DNA from: an uncultured Bacteroidota bacterium
Lineage (GTDB): Bacteria; Bacteroidota; Bacteroidia; Chitinophagales; LD1
NCBI GenBank assembly: GCA_903919075.1
Contig: CAIXGR010000047.1
Coordinates: 1 to 64,000, forward strand
DNA: 64,000 nucleotides
Direction: 5' to 3'
In this document: positions 27,301 to 35,606 of the stretch, one piece after another
How positions within the stretch are numbered: position 1 is the first letter of the stretch
Layout: the number at the start of each line of letters is the position of its first letter
Translations under genes and position numbers: made by a program
Notes under the pieces: model-generated
Seen by the model: only the letters and a program-made list of their open reading frames with translations
Database searches by the model: none
What the model was told of the DNA's origin: nothing

Positions 27301-27625
27301 TGCTTTGAATGAAGAAATGGATTTTAACAGAATTGTGAAAGTTAAAAGCCCTTGGTTACGAGAACATTTTGCCTTAAACACGTATTTATTTGCAGATTTT
27401 GGAAGTATAGCTTATATTAACAGCAGTGGGGGGCAACAATTGTCCTCCTTCCGGGTTGACTGCGGCGCAGGGTTGGCTTTTACTATTAAAAAATGGGGAG
27501 AACTGCAAGGAATTAAGCCCTTAACACTAAGGTTTGATGTTCCCTTCTTTGTCAACAGTGCTCCTTATGTTTCTCCCGATTACTTTAAGTTTCGGTGGGT
27601 AGTAGGTATCGGAAGAACATTTTAA
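24335..27625 (+). CDS. M1 metallopeptidase fused to an Omp85-like outer-membrane barrel
   Basis: The 1096-residue protein starts with a signal peptide (MLKKIILLFSLLFQLCAVYPQ). Residues ~45-680 are an M1 aminopeptidase-like unit: DGMEYPMLTLDGG replaces the GAMEN exopeptidase motif, and HEVGHNW with the downstream Glu gives zinc ligands H399, H403 and E422. Residues ~690-1096 are not peptidase. They alternate aromatic beta strands and include GGGLNMRGYAGY, like the (V/I)RG(F/Y) motif of Omp85/BamA barrels, then GAGLAFTIKKW and LTLRFDVPFFV, and end in Phe. This implies a peptidase held at the cell surface or in the periplasm by its own barrel. The peptidase call is firm; the barrel family is inferred. 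Confidence 0.82.
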   Translation: MLKKIILLFSLLFQLCAVYPQTYTDKGPENKFQSAQNPLYWKNKMPFPGYWQQDVHYKIKANLDDSLNIITAEEQLTYTNNSPDTLSFVYFNLYQNAFQPGSYLDNLQRNNGAPPTYGKYERAKKNILIDEIKSGNDTLRTLLDNTVLKVFLDNPMPPGTKKSFNIKFRTFYDSGSIRRRMKKYKAWKFTHYNGCQWYPKICVYDRKSGWNTDQHLNREFYGDFGTFDVELTFASNYIVEATGVLQNESEVLPDTLKKKLDIYNFKDKKWDEKPSIIIPKVKGETKTWKYHAENVHDFAFTADPTYRIHDTIIYPDRLVGKGNGRGEGVRCVAIVQEPHASGWQNASDYLAKIISVFSKDFGVFEYPKIVIADAADGMEYPMLTLDGGRDKEYHNLLIHEVGHNWFYGMLGNNETYRAMMDEGFTQFLTVWGMEAIDGKNIPIDSISKKKWYFRKFYEPVNARDSKCYYGYLRDALQFNDEPLNTHSDGFNGALGQGGGYGHVYFKTATMLYNLQYVLGDSLFAAAMKHYVAQWKFAHPYPEDFRNSVIQFTHVDLNWFFDEWMETTKNIDYKIGCIKKGTEKNQYTIKLKRNGRMQMPIDLQVISKKDSVYNYHIPNTWFQKNVSKDSGATAILPKWYGWDKLQPTYSATVTVPGGIKNVIIDPTNRLADINMLNNRKKRKTEFRFDSHIYPFPSWEKYRLYMRPDIWWNAYDGFKVGFNLNGNYMSVKHNFSFTAWLNTHLAQGGAGYNLDAGKNKDAGWFSYKFDYSDAIDKVIKKGTIYFHSQWLDGNEMYKLGLTKSFPKNISVDINVKAFTRLKNSWRNYLLYPAEWDAIWSNGEKMNMSINLSLTYNYTQQKVSGFITTHLRSGALGNSFNYNYLEGTSVFRAIVAKLDFRTRLYARIGMGSNAPTESLLYFAGGNPEEMMDSKYYRAAGFFPQSWATSYSNDVNHLQFGGGLNMRGYAGYVMVEKDKNGVIMLAYKGPSGFALNEEMDFNRIVKVKSPWLREHFALNTYLFADFGSIAYINSSGGQQLSSFRVDCGAGLAFTIKKWGELQGIKPLTLRFDVPFFVNSAPYVSPDYFKFRWVVGIGRTF

Positions 27626-27642
27626 TATTAGCTGAAATCGGT

Positions 27643-27650
27643 TATCTTTG
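27643..27650 (+). promoter_or_regulatory. Putative -7 element for the collagen-like gene
   Basis: TATCTTTG fits TAnnTTTG exactly. It would give an untranslated leader of roughly 170 nt before the collagen-like gene, which is long for this window. No -33 element is convincing. Confidence 0.4.
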
Positions 27651-27826
27651 GTAGAAGTATAAATTTTTAACCTTGTTAAGTGTAGGCCTTAGTTTTAGTT
27701 CTATAACCAAATATTGAAAACAGTAAGATATGGTTTAAAAAAATATTGGTTTATAAACAAAAATATAACCGGATTTTTAATCGAAATCCGGATTTGATAA
27801 ATTAGATGAATGCCAACGAATAATAA

Positions 27827-30800
27827 ATGACACCCATGCAAAAGCAAACATTTACTCTTTTATTTCTATTCTCATTTTTTGCGTTTTCTAAAGCGCAGCA
27901 ATCGGCTGTTCCCCCCGCTATGAATTATCAGGCAGTGGCGCGAAACGGTAGTGGAGATATTCTTACCAACGAAAAAATTTGTGTAAGATTCACTATAGAT
28001 TACGACCCCACCGGCAATAACGGTTCAACCGATTATCAGGAAACACAAACCGTTACCACTAATCAATTTGGGTTGTTTACAGCCAAAATTGGTCTGGGTG
28101 CCCCCACTACATCTTCAATCTTCTCTAATATTGATTGGGCAACCGGCCATAGATATTTACTGGTTGAAATTTCTCTTAATTGCGATGCGCCTTCCAGTTC
28201 TACTTCGTGGTCCAATATGGGCTATACTGAATTAGTGAGCGTGCCTTACGCTTTATACGCAGCCAATGCTTCAACTCCGGGTCCCACAGGCCCACAGGGT
28301 AATACGGGCCACACTGGGCCACTCGGCCCTCAAGGTATCGCCGGCGTTACCGGTCCAATGGGAGCTACCGGAAATACTGGCGCTACCGGCCCACAAGGTA
28401 TTCCTGGCCCAACCGGCCCACAAGGTATAACAGGTCCGCAAGGTTTAATCGGTAATACCGGCCCAACAGGCGCACAAGGCAACACCGGTCCACAAGGCCC
28501 ACAAGGTATTACCGGTCCGCAAGGTTTAATTGGTAATACGGGCCCAACAGGCGCACAAGGCGATACCGGTCCACAAGGCCCACAAGGAATTACAGGCCCA
28601 CAAGGCTTAATTGGCAATACCGGCCCAACTGGTGCCCAAGGCAATACCGGCCCAATCGGCCCACAAGGAATTACTGGCCCGCAAGGTTTAACCGGGCCTA
28701 CCGGGGCCACCGGCGCCCAAGGCGATCCAGGTCCAACAGGTCCACAAGGTATAACAGGTCCGCAGGGATTGATTGGTAATACTGGTCCACAAGGAGCACA
28801 AGGCATACAAGGTATACAAGGCATACAAGGAGTTACTGGCCCACAAGGATTGATCGGTAATACTGGCGCCCAAGGCGATACTGGCGCCCAAGGCCCTCAA
28901 GGAATTACAGGCCCGCAAGGCTTAATTGGCAATACAGGCGCTACAGGCGCACAGGGCATACAAGGTATACAGGGTATACAGGGGGTAACAGGTCCACAGG
29001 GATTGATTGGTAACACTGGTGCCACCGGTGCCCAGGGTGACCCAGGTCCAACCGGCCCACAAGGAATTACCGGCCCTCAGGGGTTGATTGGTAACACTGG
29101 GGCTACCGGCGCACAGGGAAATCCCGGCCCAACTGGGCCACAAGGAATTACTGGTCCGCAAGGACAGATAGGTAATACAGGTGCTACCGGTGCACAAGGT
29201 GACCCGGGCCCAACCGGCCCACAAGGAATAACCGGTCCACAAGGATTAATTGGTAATACGGGTCCAACAGGTGCGCAAGGTATACAAGGTATAACCGGCG
29301 CAACCGGTGTGCAAGGAATACAGGGCAATACCGGTGATACCGGTGCTCAGGGAATTCAAGGTATAACCGGCGCTACCGGGTCGCAAGGTATTCAGGGTAA
29401 TACCGGCCCAACCGGTGCACAAGGCAATACCGGCCCAACCGGCGCACAAGGTATTCAAGGCATTCAAGGCAATACCGGGCCTACCGGTTCTCAGGGTTTA
29501 CAAGGCAATACAGGCGCCACCGGTGCGCAGGGTATACAGGGTGATACCGGCCCTACGGGTTCGCAAGGTATACAGGGTAATACTGGCGCAACCGGTGCAC
29601 AAGGTATACAGGGTATAACCGGCGCCACTGGTGCACAAGGTATACAAGGCATTACCGGCCCCACTGGTTCTCAAGGCATTCAAGGTATTACCGGCGCTAC
29701 CGGCGCACAGGGTATTCAAGGTATTACAGGTGCAACTGGCTCGCAAGGTATACAAGGCGTAACCGGTGCAACCGGTGCTCAAGGCATACAAGGCAGCACT
29801 GGTGCCACAGGTTCACAAGGCATACAAGGTATTACTGGCCCAACCGGTTCACAAGGCATTACTGGCCCAACAGGTTCGCAAGGTATCCAGGGTATTACAG
29901 GCGCCACCGGTTCGCAGGGTGTAACAGGTTCACAAGGTATTACCGGCCCTACCGGTGCTCAGGGTATCCAGGGTATTACTGGTGCCACCGGTTCGCAAGG
30001 CGTAACTGGTTCACAAGGTATTACCGGCCCAACCGGCGCTCAAGGTATTCAGGGTATTACCGGTGCTACCGGGTCGCAGGGTGTAACAGGTTCACAAGGG
30101 GCCACCGGCTCTCAGGGTATTACCGGCCCTACTGGTTCATTAAGCGGAACTGCCGGGGGCGATTTACAAGGCTCATATCCTACCCCTACCGTAACCCATA
30201 TTCAAGGCGATTCAGTTTCAGCTATCAACCCTATTAACGGGCAGGTTTTATTTTTTAACGGAAGTTCTTATGTGCCGGTTACTATCGATACTAACAGGTC
30301 TTGGCATATATTAGGTAACTCGGGAACCTCTGTAACAACTAATTTCTTAGGAACTACTGATAATGTTGACCTGCAGTTTAAAGTAAACAACACTAAAGCA
30401 GGCTTAATTGATATTGCACAGGAAAACACATATTTCGGTTACAAAACCGGCTCCAATAATACCGTTGCGGCTGTTTATAATACCTCAATAGGATACCAGG
30501 CATTGGCTTCTAACATTAATGCAGGATATAACGTAGCAGTAGGCGCAAATTCGCTGTTCTCCCAAAATTATAGTGGCTCAGCGTTTAATTCTTACAACGT
30601 GGCAGTTGGGGTCAACGCATTGTTTAGCAACCAACCTACCGGAACATTAAATGGCTATCAAAACGTTGCCGTTGGTTACAACGCTTTATACTTAAATAAT
30701 ATCGGTGCGGCAAATACTGCTGTAGGTTATCTGGCCTCTCAACAAAATACATCGGCTATAGATAATGTGGCCATAGGCGCTAAAAGTTTATTCACTAATC

Positions 30801-31936
30801 AAATCGGCAACTGGAATACTGCTGTAGGCGAAGAAGCTCTTTATAATACCGTAACCAGTTGGAATACTGCTGTTGGTTATTATGCGTTGTATAATAATTC
30901 CTCCGGCAATTCAAATACTGCATTGGGCTACTATGCTTTACAAGGCAACATAACCGGGGGGTCTAACGTTGCGGTTGGTGCAAATGCATTATCTTTAGGG
31001 GGCACTGCATTATCAAACTGTACAGCTGTTGGATATAATGCGCTAAGAGGCTCTTATGGCTCTAGCAATACCGCAGTCGGATACAACGTGCTGAACGTTA
31101 ATAACGGCGGAACCTTCAACACCGGCACTGGCACAAGTGCTTTAAATGCTAACTCAGCAGGAAGTGATAACGTAGCTGATGGCGCTTCGGCATTAGCCGG
31201 TAATAGCAGCGGTAACTATAACGTAGCAGTCGGTTATACAGCTTTATTTACAGCCAACGCAAGCAACAACACAGCGGTGGGAAATGCTGCCGCTTACTAC
31301 AGTACGGGTAGTAATATTACCGCTGTTGGATATAATGCCGCTATCACAAATACTACGGGTAGTAATATTACTACTATTGGATATACTGCAGATGTAACAT
31401 CAGCCGGCCTTACCAACGCTACAGCAATTGGTGCCTCCGCAAAGGTAGATTCATCCAATAAAGTTAGAATCGGCAACACAACAGTAACCAGTATCGGCGG
31501 TGCAGTTCCTTGGTCAGTGTTTTCTGATGGTCGCGTGAAAGATAATGTAGCAGCAAACGTACCAGGTCTCGGATTCATTACTTTACTTAAACCGGTTACT
31601 TATAACTATAACCTTGAAAAAGAAAATCGGTTATTGGGCATTACCAATGATACTTTGGAATATCCCGGCAAGCACGATATAGAAAAAATATCGTTCAGCG
31701 GATTTATCGCGCAAGATGTTGACGCAATTGCTAAAAAGATAGGCTATAGTTTCAGCGGAGTGGATAAGAATGGAAGAATATGGGGATTGCGTTACTCTGA
31801 TTTTGTGCCATCTTTAGTTAAATCCATTCAGGAGCTAAACCAAAAGAATGAAGCACAGCAACATCAGATAGACCAACTGAATTCAAGAATGGATAGACTT
31901 GAAAGAGAAATTGAAGAGTTAAAAGGCAAGCGGTAG
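27827..31936 (+). CDS. Collagen-like surface protein with head repeats and S74 self-cleaving chaperone
   Basis: The 1369-residue protein has, in order: a signal peptide ending FAFSKAQ; a ~120-residue beta domain starting [15 protein letters not shown]; 207 uninterrupted Gly-X-Y triplets (residues 152-772) rich in GPTG, GATG, PQG and IQG; a [13 protein letters not shown] linker typical of fibre proteins; about 340 residues of trimeric head repeats of the NTAVGYNAL kind (~867-1204); and a C-terminal endosialidase-type chaperone beginning [10 protein letters not shown] with Ser1233 and Lys1238, ending in a coiled coil. S74 chaperones trimerise fibres and then cut themselves off before the Ser. 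The product is probably a trimeric fibre at the cell surface. No T9SS tail or barrel anchor is visible, so its export and anchoring are open. The ATG at 27836 is an alternative start. Confidence 0.9.
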   Translation: MTPMQKQTFTLLFLFSFFAFSKAQQSAVPPAMNYQAVARNGSGDILTNEKICVRFTIDYDPTGNNGSTDYQETQTVTTNQFGLFTAKIGLGAPTTSSIFSNIDWATGHRYLLVEISLNCDAPSSSTSWSNMGYTELVSVPYALYAANASTPGPTGPQGNTGHTGPLGPQGIAGVTGPMGATGNTGATGPQGIPGPTGPQGITGPQGLIGNTGPTGAQGNTGPQGPQGITGPQGLIGNTGPTGAQGDTGPQGPQGITGPQGLIGNTGPTGAQGNTGPIGPQGITGPQGLTGPTGATGAQGDPGPTGPQGITGPQGLIGNTGPQGAQGIQGIQGIQGVTGPQGLIGNTGAQGDTGAQGPQGITGPQGLIGNTGATGAQGIQGIQGIQGVTGPQGLIGNTGATGAQGDPGPTGPQGITGPQGLIGNTGATGAQGNPGPTGPQGITGPQGQIGNTGATGAQGDPGPTGPQGITGPQGLIGNTGPTGAQGIQGITGATGVQGIQGNTGDTGAQGIQGITGATGSQGIQGNTGPTGAQGNTGPTGAQGIQGIQGNTGPTGSQGLQGNTGATGAQGIQGDTGPTGSQGIQGNTGATGAQGIQGITGATGAQGIQGITGPTGSQGIQGITGATGAQGIQGITGATGSQGIQGVTGATGAQGIQGSTGATGSQGIQGITGPTGSQGITGPTGSQGIQGITGATGSQGVTGSQGITGPTGAQGIQGITGATGSQGVTGSQGITGPTGAQGIQGITGATGSQGVTGSQGATGSQGITGPTGSLSGTAGGDLQGSYPTPTVTHIQGDSVSAINPINGQVLFFNGSSYVPVTIDTNRSWHILGNSGTSVTTNFLGTTDNVDLQFKVNNTKAGLIDIAQENTYFGYKTGSNNTVAAVYNTSIGYQALASNINAGYNVAVGANSLFSQNYSGSAFNSYNVAVGVNALFSNQPTGTLNGYQNVAVGYNALYLNNIGAANTAVGYLASQQNTSAIDNVAIGAKSLFTNQIGNWNTAVGEEALYNTVTSWNTAVGYYALYNNSSGNSNTALGYYALQGNITGGSNVAVGANALSLGGTALSNCTAVGYNALRGSYGSSNTAVGYNVLNVNNGGTFNTGTGTSALNANSAGSDNVADGASALAGNSSGNYNVAVGYTALFTANASNNTAVGNAAAYYSTGSNITAVGYNAAITNTTGSNITTIGYTADVTSAGLTNATAIGASAKVDSSNKVRIGNTTVTSIGGAVPWSVFSDGRVKDNVAANVPGLGFITLLKPVTYNYNLEKENRLLGITNDTLEYPGKHDIEKISFSGFIAQDVDAIAKKIGYSFSGVDKNGRIWGLRYSDFVPSLVKSIQELNQKNEAQQHQIDQLNSRMDRLEREIEELKGKR
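28280..30142 (+). repeat. Collagen-coding tandem repeat block
   Basis: All 207 triplets are in register. The first part is built of modules of about 24-27 codons around [16 protein letters not shown]. The second part uses shorter 12-codon units around [10 protein letters not shown]. The opposite strand is also free of stops over long stretches, which creates several shadow ORFs. Confidence 0.9.
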
Positions 31937-31969
31937 ATAAAAAATATTAAATAGAAAATCTGGTTTTAG

Positions 31970-32020
31970 AACAGCGGCCGCAAAGCATGAAGGAATGCCT
32001 GCGGCTGCTGTTTTTATTTA
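31970..32020 (+). terminator. Rho-independent terminator after the collagen-like gene
   Basis: AACAGCGGCCGCAAAGCAT pairs with ATGCCTGCGGCTGCTGTT around a short loop, giving a long GC-rich stem followed by TTTTTATTT. It fits a strong intrinsic terminator 34 bp after the stop codon. Confidence 0.82.
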
Positions 32021-32064
32021 AAGATTAATAAACTTCACGTTAAAATTCTTATTGCACTGTAATT

Positions 32065-32100
32065 AGCTAAAGCATCATTACATTAATGCTGATTTTAGCT
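32065..32100. repeat. Bulged inverted repeat upstream of a membrane-protein gene
   Basis: AGCTAAAGCAT pairs with ATGCT and TTTAGCT, leaving a three-base bulge and a 10-nt loop. It lies in the 226-bp gap after the terminator; no clear promoter octamer was found near it. Confidence 0.45.
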
Positions 32101-32162
32101 TGGCCAATTTCCAATCTGTTTTTTGTATTTATCAGCAGGTTCAATATATTTAAAACCAAGCA

Positions 32163-33569
32163 ATGGCGGAAATGAGAAAATACTTTGATAAAATAAATAC
32201 AGCACTCGGTGTAAATTTTTTAGTGTTTTTACATGCCTTGCTATTCTTTGGTTTTTATTTTACAATGAGTTATTTCAATCGTTTAGGTAAAGATGAATCT
32301 TTAATAATATATTTTTTAAATAAATTCGGATTAGTTTATACTATAAAATATTATTATTTAACTGCTGAAGGGAACTTTACCTCAAACATTGTTTATTGTA
32401 TTATATTTCAATGCTTAAAGAACTTTACTAATATTCTCGTTTTTCACGTTTTGTTCTTGTTTGTATTGTATGTATCGTTTTATCTTCTGATTTACAGATT
32501 AAGCAAACTACAGATTTTATCCATTAGCAGCATTGGTAAGTTATTGTTGCCCATGCTTATTCTAAGCCCGTTTTTCATGCAAAACCCAATTATAACTGAG
32601 GCCTGGTTTTGGCCTACGGCTATGATTGTTTATCAAATACCGCTCATCCTTTTGGTTCTGGGGCTATATTTTTTGCTTTCACCTTCCAAGTGGGCAAAAA
32701 TTGTGGCTTTCTTCATTTTTATTTTATTCGGAGGAACAAAGATTAATTATGTTTTAATGGTTTCTTCTATAGGAGGTGCATATTTTATATATAAAGCCTT
32801 TGGGCAAAAGAAATTAAGCATGAATATGCTAATAGCTTTAAGTGGTATTTTAATAGGCTTGGTCATATACTTGGCTAGTCCGTCAAATATGATGCGAATG
32901 AAAGGCGAAGCTGAATCAAGAAATCTGGGCAGCTTGCTTAGCGCAATAAGTTATAACTCCCAATATATTTTTACCGAATTTTTGTCGCCACTTAGATTGA
33001 TGCGCATTGCATTATTTATGGCAGCCTTTTTAGTAATGGATATAAAACTTCCGGTATTAAAAATTAAAAAAAGTGTTCTGCTCTTTGTGCTATTTATTAT
33101 TGCTATTAATGCTCTTCTGATTATTGCAAATGGTGCAATATATTTTGCCGCAACAGGCAAAGGTGTAATTTACCAACGTGTTTGGACGTTTAATTTTTTT
33201 ATATTAGTAATAACAATAGGATATCTTGTTTATTTAGCTGGAATATTCTTAAAAGTTAAAACGGGCACGTTGCGATATAAACTAATACTTACAGCATTAT
33301 TGTTATACCCATCAGTATCATATGTCAGAGCATTTACAATAGAATATGATAAAACAAAAAGATTAGCAGAATCTTACGACAAACGTATCGAACTTATTAA
33401 AAGCTACAAAGGCAAAACTGTTCCCGGCGGCATTTTATATTTAGAACCGCTTGCCGAAACCAGCATAATTAATTTTTTAGAACTCGAATCTGACCCTGAT
33501 TTTAGCGATAACAGGCAAATAGCCCTTAGATATGGGCTCAACTGCAAAATTGCAGTTAAGTTTAAGTAA
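32163..33569 (+). CDS. Polytopic membrane protein, possible GT-C glycosyltransferase
   Basis: The 468-residue protein has about ten hydrophobic helices and a soluble C-terminal stretch of ~70 residues. The acidic motif after the first helix (RLGKDESLIIY) is where GT-C enzymes keep a catalytic Asp/Glu, and the helices are rich in Phe, Ile and Leu. No Pfam family is recognised with confidence. It begins 226 bp after the collagen-like gene behind a strong terminator, so it is not co-transcribed with it, but it could act on surface polymers. A lipid flippase or O-antigen polymerase is the main alternative. Confidence 0.5.
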   Translation: MAEMRKYFDKINTALGVNFLVFLHALLFFGFYFTMSYFNRLGKDESLIIYFLNKFGLVYTIKYYYLTAEGNFTSNIVYCIIFQCLKNFTNILVFHVLFLFVLYVSFYLLIYRLSKLQILSISSIGKLLLPMLILSPFFMQNPIITEAWFWPTAMIVYQIPLILLVLGLYFLLSPSKWAKIVAFFIFILFGGTKINYVLMVSSIGGAYFIYKAFGQKKLSMNMLIALSGILIGLVIYLASPSNMMRMKGEAESRNLGSLLSAISYNSQYIFTEFLSPLRLMRIALFMAAFLVMDIKLPVLKIKKSVLLFVLFIIAINALLIIANGAIYFAATGKGVIYQRVWTFNFFILVITIGYLVYLAGIFLKVKTGTLRYKLILTALLLYPSVSYVRAFTIEYDKTKRLAESYDKRIELIKSYKGKTVPGGILYLEPLAETSIINFLELESDPDFSDNRQIALRYGLNCKIAVKFK

Positions 33570-33582
33570 ATTAGTAAACCGA

Positions 33583-33990
33583 ATGAAAGTTAGCGTAATT
33601 AGAAAAGCCACATTTAATGCAGCGCACCGCCTTTATAGAAAAGACTGGAGCGATGAAAAAAATAGCGCAGTTTTTGGTTTGTGCGCTAACCCCAATTACC
33701 ACGGGCATAATTACCGGTTAGATGTGAAAATTATTGGTGAAATAGACCCCGAAACAGGATATGTAATAGACCTGAAAGAACTAAATGATATTATTCAGCA
33801 GGAAGTGATGGAGCGCTTCGATCACCGTAATTTGAATCTCGATTGCGAGCAATTTAAAAACCTGAATCCTACCGGAGAGAATATTGTAGTGGTGATATAT
33901 AATATTTTGCGTACTCGCATACCTGCTAAATACGAGTTGCAACTAAAGCTTTGGGAAACAGAAAAAAATTCCTTTGAATACCCAGCTTAA
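33583..33990 (+). CDS. queD: 6-pyruvoyl-tetrahydropterin synthase / QueD-like enzyme
   Basis: The 135-residue protein carries the T-fold and zinc site of the PTPS/QueD family: FNAAHRLY (first His) and CANPNYHGHNYRL (Cys nucleophile and the HxH pair). These are followed by TGYVIDLKELNDII, FDHRNLNLD (conserved His) and PTGENIVVVIYN with the Glu. QueD makes 6-carboxytetrahydropterin for queuosine and related 7-deazapurines; the same fold also serves biopterin synthesis. No queC or queE partner is in the window, so the exact product is unproven. The ATG at 33583 is chosen because the upstream ORF start overlaps the previous gene and lacks conserved sequence. Confidence 0.88.
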   Translation: MKVSVIRKATFNAAHRLYRKDWSDEKNSAVFGLCANPNYHGHNYRLDVKIIGEIDPETGYVIDLKELNDIIQQEVMERFDHRNLNLDCEQFKNLNPTGENIVVVIYNILRTRIPAKYELQLKLWETEKNSFEYPA

Positions 33991-34022
33991 TTTCTCAATC
34001 ATCCCACAACACGAAATAGAAG

Positions 34023-35540
34023 TTATTTTTCTAGATAAAGTTTAATTTGCGGATTCCATGCAGTTACTATCGCCCTTGCATTTGGCGAATAAACCTCAAA
34101 TTGATATGCTTTAAGAGTTATGTAATGAGGCTTTGAAAAAATCTTGGTATAGCCCGCAGTATCTTTATATGGATGTATTGTAATTGCTGATTCAACCGGC
34201 CACGGCACACCTATATTTACCGCAACAAGCTTTTTATAATTACTTGAATCCGGTTGCCCTTTATGAGGTGATAACACCATATCATCATCACATTCCGATA
34301 CTAACTGAACTCTTCTTGACGAAGCGTAATCGTTTACTCTCCATACTGTATCTTGGGGATATTCGACGGTTAAAAAATCTCGCATTCCTGCCATATAAGT
34401 TGCCAGGCAAATTACAGATATGAATCCAGTAAGTGCAGAGGCCCTTAATCGTAACTTTTCAAATATTATATGAAAAGCGTATACGGCCATAATAAAAAGG
34501 AATGGAAAAAATTGATGTAGCAATCTTCCGTATAGCACCAGTTTTTGACCATAGTAGCCTAGTATAACTGAATAATATACATACAATAGCACCATAAACA
34601 AAAACAACAAATTGAAAAGGTTATTGAGGGTGTTTTTTAAATTCATAAAAACCATCACTGCAGTAACTATTAGTCCAACTATGATAAGAACCCCAATAAA
34701 TGGATCAACCTGCATTAAATACTCAAACAAGTACAATGGCGATTCAGCAAAAAAGCGCGATTGAATATTATCATAATACTCCTGCATTTGTGCATAGTAG
34801 GATTTGTTCACAGTTCTTGACACTAACTCAAATAATACAATAACTGCCGAACCGGTTGATACGCCAATAAAACAGGCCAGAAACCTTTGCTTAAAGTTTT
34901 CAAGCGTTAACTTGTAAAAAAATATTACCGCAAATACAATTCCTACCAATGGAAAATAGCCAGGATAAACCAAAAAACTTCCTACTATCAAAAATCCTAT
35001 AAGCGCCCCCTTTTTGTATCCTAGCTTGTTCGTATTAATGGCTTTTATAGCTAAATAAAAGCCAAAATAAATCATTAGCAATGCAGCATCATAAGGAAAA
35101 GCATGCCTTAGATATATATACGAGTTAGTCGCAGCACTATAAAGCAACACACTCAACAATGCCAATAGTTTGTCATTAAGCACGGTTAATGACACCCGGT
35201 AATGGACTAATAGTATTAATACAAATACAATAAAATTATAAGTAAAAAGTGTGTATTTATCTACTGTCTCTATGTCTTTATGCAGCAATTTGCTGCCTGC
35301 AAAACGCATAACTGCGGGAATGATGTTAAGCGTAGTAAACCCCGGTCTTTCTTCACCCGGAAATATGGCTTCAAGTGTTTGTTTTATATCGCCTTTCTTA
35401 ATAGCATTAAAGGCCATAATAGAAAATCTGTATCTGGTCTCATCGCCATAATCTTTCTGATAGCCCTTGCCCGCCAACATAAATTTAGAGGCATTTATAG
35501 CTACTATAAATATTAAAAGGTATAAAACCGTTCTTGACAT
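34023..35540 (-). CDS. Polytopic membrane protein, likely GT-C glycosyltransferase
   Basis: The 505-residue protein has ten or more helices and a C-terminal soluble domain of about 110 residues. The first periplasmic loop reads QKDYGDETRYRFS, matching the acidic DE motif of GT39/ArnT-like enzymes, and EERPGFTTLN-like segments follow. RHAFPYDAALLMIYFG after the third helix fits the same layout. It would use a polyprenyl-phosphate sugar to modify an envelope polymer or protein. It is not assigned to a named family. It converges with the QueD-like gene and is divergent from nothing close, lying downstream of the nuclease-fold gene. Confidence 0.6.
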   Translation of the reverse strand: MSRTVLYLLIFIVAINASKFMLAGKGYQKDYGDETRYRFSIMAFNAIKKGDIKQTLEAIFPGEERPGFTTLNIIPAVMRFAGSKLLHKDIETVDKYTLFTYNFIVFVLILLVHYRVSLTVLNDKLLALLSVLLYSAATNSYIYLRHAFPYDAALLMIYFGFYLAIKAINTNKLGYKKGALIGFLIVGSFLVYPGYFPLVGIVFAVIFFYKLTLENFKQRFLACFIGVSTGSAVIVLFELVSRTVNKSYYAQMQEYYDNIQSRFFAESPLYLFEYLMQVDPFIGVLIIVGLIVTAVMVFMNLKNTLNNLFNLLFLFMVLLYVYYSVILGYYGQKLVLYGRLLHQFFPFLFIMAVYAFHIIFEKLRLRASALTGFISVICLATYMAGMRDFLTVEYPQDTVWRVNDYASSRRVQLVSECDDDMVLSPHKGQPDSSNYKKLVAVNIGVPWPVESAITIHPYKDTAGYTKIFSKPHYITLKAYQFEVYSPNARAIVTAWNPQIKLYLEK

Positions 35541-35606
35541 GAGGTTTGCCGTTTGTACTAAAGTAGCAAAAGAAAATTATTCTTACCGGTTAGGGTATAA
35601 AAACTA

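Noticed and set aside
27626-27826. Riboswitch upstream of the collagen-like gene
   Set aside because: No known aptamer pattern was recognised; only a long leader is supported.
28330-29791. Several long minus-strand and alternative-frame ORFs within the collagen block
   Set aside because: They arise because Gly/Pro/Thr repeat codons have no stops in other frames; their translations are low-complexity Cys/Pro/Gly or Thr/Leu repeats.
28280-30142. CRISPR-like regular repeats
   Set aside because: The repeats are in frame, without unique spacers of constant length, and encode collagen triplets.
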